Of a stretch of 64,000 bases of DNA, positions 59,677-64,000 are shown one piece after another. A model generated the notes under the pieces. That model did not search any database. It had not been told where the DNA came from and was given only the letters and a program-made list of their open reading frames with translations. Both the position numbers and the translations under genes were made by a program. The stretch is from Torreya grandis (Eukaryota; Streptophyta; Pinopsida; Cupressales; Taxaceae): the NCBI GenBank assembly GCA_037957365.1, contig JARHVA010002128.1, positions 434,001-498,000 on the forward strand, in the 5' to 3' direction. The first letter of the stretch is position 1; each line of letters opens with the position of its first letter.

Positions 59677-59756
59677 TGACATATTTAAATGTCTAATAAA
59701 TATAGGTTGGCATATTTAGATGTCTAAATAATTTACAATGACATATTCAAATGTCT
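59677..59756. repeat. Cluster of GACAT-N6-ATGTC dyads
   Basis: Three 18-bp dyads with 6-base spacers: 59,677-59,694, 59,708-59,725 (one mismatch) and 59,739-59,756. Similar ones occur at 6.4-6.5 kb and 9.3-9.4 kb. Confidence 0.7.
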
Positions 59757-60177
59757 AATCAACATACACTAGAAAAATTACCAACTTGAAGGAAAAATAT
59801 TCAAATGTTCCACAAGCAAAACAATAACAAGTAATGGAATACAGTCAAGGAAGTGAAAAAATGGATGAATCATAAGCAACCAACATAGGCATATTATACT
59901 AGTCCTCACATATATGTGTTAACAATTTTTTTTTATGTAGTATAGCATATCAAGTACATTATTAAATATATAATCATGGATATAGACATATGTTAGAAAT
60001 ACAAGATCAAAAATGACAATGTAGACATTATCATAAAGTATATGTAACCTATATCATTTTTTATCAAATAAGTATATACCCCCAATGAATTATATGATGC
60101 GAGTAAAGGAAAGATACAATATATGGGAGTGCATAGATCATGTGTCTAGGTATGGTTGTATCACACTCAAATATGCA

Positions 60178-60184
<7 letters not shown>

Positions 60185-60215
<31 letters not shown>
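60185..60215. repeat. (TG)n microsatellite
   Basis: A run of about fifteen TG dinucleotides, uninterrupted. Confidence 0.95.
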
Positions 60216-60218
<3 letters not shown>

Positions 60219-60719
60219 GCTATCTATTAATATAAATAAAATAACATAGATGCCAAGGAGCTAATAAAATATAGGAATGTTGAATGTTTTTTAATATTTT
60301 GGTTTTTTTTTATTATTGGAATATTTTAGAATGTTTAGGTTTATTATTTTCATAAATGCATAATGTTCATTGGGTTCTTGAGATGTTTTATTTCAATTGT
60401 AGACAAGAAATACATGATTTTTCCCAAATTTTATGTATCTACGAATAACCTAACTAATTTGGTTTGAATTTTCATTTCTTATCTTTTTGTGCATAGGTAT
60501 TATTTTGATTTTATTTTAGTATCGATTCACCTACAAAAAATTCATGTGGTTGAAACTTTTTGTAATATGAACATTTGAAATTGTCTTTATAGACTCATAT
60601 ACGCTCAATAACTTGTGTTCATTTTGTGCTCAATTATTTGAATTAGTGTAATCATTTTCATGATAGTCATTATCTTTTATAATATCCTGAGAGAAACACA
60701 CAAATATGGTATTTCAAGT

Positions 60720-61420
60720 TTAATAGGTAGGATTTCCTCTATAGCATAAAATAAGGAATAAGGTATACCCTGAGTAGGTGTAAAAATACTAATGTAGTAT
60801 GCCTATAAAATATACACCATTTTTTGGTGCCAATCTATACTGTATTGTTCAATTATTTTTCTAAGGATTTTGACAATAGTTTTATTTATTATTTTTGCTT
60901 GACCATTACCCTATGGGTAATAAGGTGTATAAAATGTATGTATGATTTTGTATTTTTTTCAAAAGAAATTTATTATTTTCTTACTAAATTATTACCCATT
61001 ATCAATAATTATTATTGAAGGTATGCCAAAATGAGAGATAATATTAGTCATTAAAAATCTACATGTCATCTTTAGAGGTAGATTCAAGTCGAATGGTCTC
61101 CATTAATTTTGTAAAATATTTTTTAATCTATAATTATGAATTTGTAACCACCTCTAGATATAGGATTTATTTTCCTAATCAAATCAAAACCACATAAGGA
61201 GAAGGGCCATGATGAGACAATTGACTGTAACTTGTGATATGGAGCATGATTTAAATTAAAATATTTTTGGAATTGTAAACATAATTTAGCATCATAAGTT
61301 TATTCATGTTCCATTTTGGGCCAATAATAGCCTTGGCGTAGTAATTTCTATTACATTGCCTAGCCACTGAAGTGTCCTCTACACTCACTACCATACATTT
61401 CTAAGAGTGTAGTTCATGAT
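60720..61420 (-). pseudogene. Ty3-type integrase (gag-less element)
   Basis: On the minus strand, ECRGHFSG and then GYYWPKM (about 61,390-61,310) give the zinc-binding N-terminal region. EGIPSIIIIDNG (near 61,020-60,985) gives the second catalytic Asp. A broken stretch matching 'YYPQxNGQxExxNK' reads near 60,920-60,870, followed by WHQKMVYIL-like text at 60,815. Stops and frameshifts are abundant. It follows the additional RNase H in the order expected for Tat-like pol. Confidence 0.65.
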
Positions 61421-61909
61421 TCATATTTATTTAAGGATTGAAGTAATTACCAAACAATTTTTTTTTTAAATATATCATTTCTAATGATAACAAAATGAAG
61501 CACCTCTTTTTATAGTTTACATTTTTCATTCCATGTAAAATGGTCTGATATGTAAGCTCATTAGAAGAAGTTATAAATGCCATTCCATCATTTTATATTT
61601 GTAGAAATATATATGATAATAAGAATGACTAAGGCATCCATTTTGTTTGACATAATGGATAGCTAGTGTAACTGTTGTATTGTAAAATTTATGTAATCAT
61701 CACTAATATCAAAAGGCATTAAAGATGTCACACTAGCCATTGCATCTATGTGATGGTTGTCCTTACATGGGATACTATCAATAGAAAATGTGTCAAATGT
61801 TTCTTTTAATCTCTCCACAATGTATTTATTTGGAAGTAATTGCTCTTATTTAGTTTGGTAATGATTGGTAAATTGATTAATGACCAACATCACCAAAAAC
61901 CTAGATATC

Positions 61910-62173
61910 CTTGATATAAAACTTTTATGTCATGGATAATTTGATTTTCAAGGCATCGTATTCTATTATATTATTGGTGAAAGAAATGGTTAATATGTAA
62001 GAGAATGTCATATACTCATCCTTAGGAGTAATAAATATGAAACCTGCACTTTCACCCTTCATAAATTGAGATCCATCAAATAACATTATCCCTAGGTTAT
62101 TGGATACATTATATGTTTCAAAATCATCACAAAAATATGTAGTAATTATGAATGGATCTAGTAATGGAGTCAT
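61910..62173 (-). pseudogene. Additional RNase H (gag-less element)
   Basis: An 82-codon open frame begins MTPLLDPFIITTYFCDDFET and reads GIMLFDGSQFMKGESAGFIF (catalytic Asp kept), then ILTISFTNNIIEYDALKIKL, where the usual Glu of 'YEAL' is Asp. This corresponds to the middle of the Tat-type additional RNase H, as at 46,890-47,370. It is cut short by a stop after KIKLSMT. Confidence 0.75.
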
Positions 62174-62479
62174 TGCTATCTCATTGGATAGAACTTGACC
62201 TTTTAATAGTTTTTGAGCTATAACCTTGAGATTAAATTTTATGACCTACATCACCTACTTAGATATCCATACAATTAGGTGGGTTTTGTTCATGAGAAAC
62301 TTCAAGGGTTCTTCTTTAATTATAACATATATCACATTGTTGTGAAATTAGTGTCATAATTTTTTGTGTAGAAAATACCAATTCTAGACATAGTTCTTCT
62401 ATTTCAATATATTTACATTCATATTTAAAAAAATTGATGACTTATGTAATAAATTCAATGGTCTTGATGGTAATCATCC

Positions 62480-62725
62480 TATTGTGCTAACAAAGCCCCC
62501 AAGTCCTCATGAGTTGAAGAGATATAAAGGAATAATGGTCGATTTGGTATATGAGGCATGAGTATTGGTGGATTTGCTAAAATTTCCTTTATTTTGTCAA
62601 AAAATTGTTAAAAAACATCACCTCATATGAATTTTGTGTCTATTTTAGCAATCAAGTGAAAGGAATCATTCTATTGGCCAATTGAGTAATGAAGTGTCAA
62701 ATTACCTGAATTATGTGTTGTAAAC
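62480..62725 (-). pseudogene. RT / RNase H connection fragment (gag-less element)
   Basis: The minus strand reads FITQLANRMIPFT, a stop, LLK, then FDKIKEILANPPILMPHIPN followed by RPLFLYISSTHEDLGALLA in neighbouring frames. This is the connection between RT and its RNase H. The RT catalytic core is absent: the reading begins only ~20 bases from the 5' LTR. That is the clearest sign of deletion in this element. Confidence 0.75.
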
Positions 62726-62744
62726 ATCATAATTATTTTAAATT

Positions 62745-64000
62745 TGTTGACCCTAAGTTTAGATGATTGTGATAGGGTTAAGAATATATAATTAGTTCAA
62801 ATATAAGGGTGATAAATTGATCTATAACAGTCCAATTAATAGAAAAATTAAATAAAATTTTGAATTTATACAACTAAAATTGATAAAAATAGTAAAGTAC
62901 AACTATTGAAAGATATTTGAAATAAATAAAAAATAATGGTACTTAGATACTTTACTATGCATAGACATATTTTGACTAGAAATAAGTGTGGAATTTAAAG
63001 GATCAATATTTTGGATCAGTTATCAAATTTTTTGAAATTGTAGTTTTATGGCCATGGACATTACCATTATATCTAGACACTACCATTGATACTAGTATAT
63101 GATCATAATGCATGTGTTTAATACAAAATAATAAATAGATACAAGTGTGATAAACTTCACTATTATGGGTTTTTGGTTGCCTTTCTAATGATTTATTTAG
63201 ATCTAGGATACAGGTTGTTGCTCTTCATTAATTGATCAAACCCTAGCTCTTCACCCTTCTTCACCCTTGGAATGAGTTTGATAAAAAATAGGTTAGTAGG
63301 CTCATAATGTCAAGCTACCCAAGAAAACCCTATATTAATGGGAACTACCTATATATCCAATACTCTAATGAGAGCCTAATAATTATGTAATTCTTTCCTA
63401 TAAGTGGGAAAGTGTGTGTACAAAGGTGAAATATACTATATGAAGATGCATGTGGTGATTGAGCTTATAATTTGAAAAATATCACTCATGAGATGTTTTT
63501 TGAATGTTTCAGACTTGTAATATGACTAATCCTATGATTGATATAAAAATAAGGATTAATAGGTAAGAATAAAATATTTGTGTAATTAATTAGTTTAATT
63601 TCTCCTATGTTTGATATGAAAATAGGGATGAATAGTGAAAAATAGAGTATTTGTGTAATTAATTGATTTAGTTTTAGTAGGTGTTTGCTTAGTATTTTGC
63701 TAGATGAATAATAAGAGAGATTATACTTGTATTTATACTACACATTTTGAAAATATTTCACGGTAGGGTTCAATAAGATAAATAATTTGACCCATAGGTT
63801 TCAAATCAGTTTCCATTTGGATGAAATTTGGTAACTAGATACTAAATAAAGATCTAGACATTACTGTTAGTGGTAGTGTCCCTCCAAGTTGGTAGTGACC
63901 AGAAGGATAGAAAATAGGTATGGATCTAAAACTAATAGTGAATAATGTTTATTATGTTTTAAGATTTTTTATGCATTATAGGAGACTTAAGTCATCATAA
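62745..64000 (-). repeat. 5' LTR of the gag-less element (partial)
   Basis: Pairs with 56,797-58,140. By comparison, some 90-170 bp including its outer end lie beyond the window. The TATA box is at 63,729-63,740. No primer-binding site is evident on its inner side. Confidence 0.85.

Larger units (their letters stand above)
58156..60700 (-). other. 3' noncoding interior of the gag-less element
   Basis: No pol motif is visible. It contains three ~50-bp units ('ggtgagattggatgatttaa'-like) at about 58,585-58,695, a 63-bp minisatellite (58,960-59,370), a cluster of GACAT-N6-ATGTC dyads (59,677-59,756) and a (TG)n tract. Confidence 0.6.
56797..64000 (-). mobile_element. Ty3-type element lacking gag, truncated by the window end
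   Basis: A 1,344-bp LTR (56,797-58,140) is repeated from 62,745 to beyond the window. The interior on the minus strand holds the end of RT, an additional RNase H and integrase, but no gag, protease or RT core. The purine tract next to 58,140 sets the minus orientation, so the right LTR is the 5' one. RT sequence begins almost at that LTR, where leader and gag should be: a large internal deletion, or an LTR recombined into pol. The additional RNase H puts it near the Tat lineage. Confidence 0.8.

Overview
This window looks like intergenic, repeat-packed nuclear DNA of a seed plant with a large genome. It is AT-rich and CpG-poor. I recognise no host protein-coding gene and no tRNA or rRNA gene in 64 kb. 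Nearly everything identifiable is a decayed LTR retrotransposon. A gymnosperm or another giant-genome plant would fit the old, nested, rarely purged elements, but the species cannot be fixed from sequence alone.

Layout. (1) 1-7,252: no confident gene; the last kilobase resembles the 3' noncoding part of a retroelement. (2) 7,253-14,554, minus strand: an element with 1.2-kb LTRs that carries only gag and protease. (3) 14,555-21,944: remnants, including the 3' end of a plus-strand element, a ~50-bp minisatellite (17,270-17,725) and a minus-strand gag fragment (17,860-18,330). (4) 21,945-53,880, plus strand: a layered nest. The base layer is a chromodomain-bearing Ty3 element. Its integrase is split first by an array of inverted and direct ~313-bp repeats (22,946-26,926). 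It is split again by a Ty1/copia element (32,340-53,183). A 5.2-kb block covering half the array, the integrase piece and the copia 5' half is duplicated in tandem (24,341-29,545 and 29,546-34,552). A 15.2-kb Tat-lineage Ty3 element (37,610-52,841) then sits exactly at the copia PPT/3'-LTR border, with matching 1,283-bp LTRs and a near-perfect 5-bp target duplication. (5) 53,881-56,796: nothing recognised. (6) 56,797-64,000, minus strand: another Ty3 element with ~1.34-kb LTRs (the right one runs off the window). It keeps the end of RT, an additional RNase H and integrase, but no gag.

The Tat element is the best preserved. It has LTRs with TATA boxes, a primer-binding site, gag, a proline-rich region with a second zinc-finger-like motif, protease, RT with an intact YVDD, RNase H, additional RNase H and integrase. 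A 2.8-kb 3' region contains a large inverted repeat that reaches into the 3' LTR. All coding regions have stops and frameshifts, so no element here looks autonomous.

The most unusual structures are the foldback-like 313-bp array inside the integrase, the Tat hairpin, the uneven divergence between the two Tat LTRs, and repeated GGACAT-N6-ATGTCC dyads in the 3' noncoding parts of three separate elements. All identities rest on reading translated motifs by eye; no alignment or database search was run.
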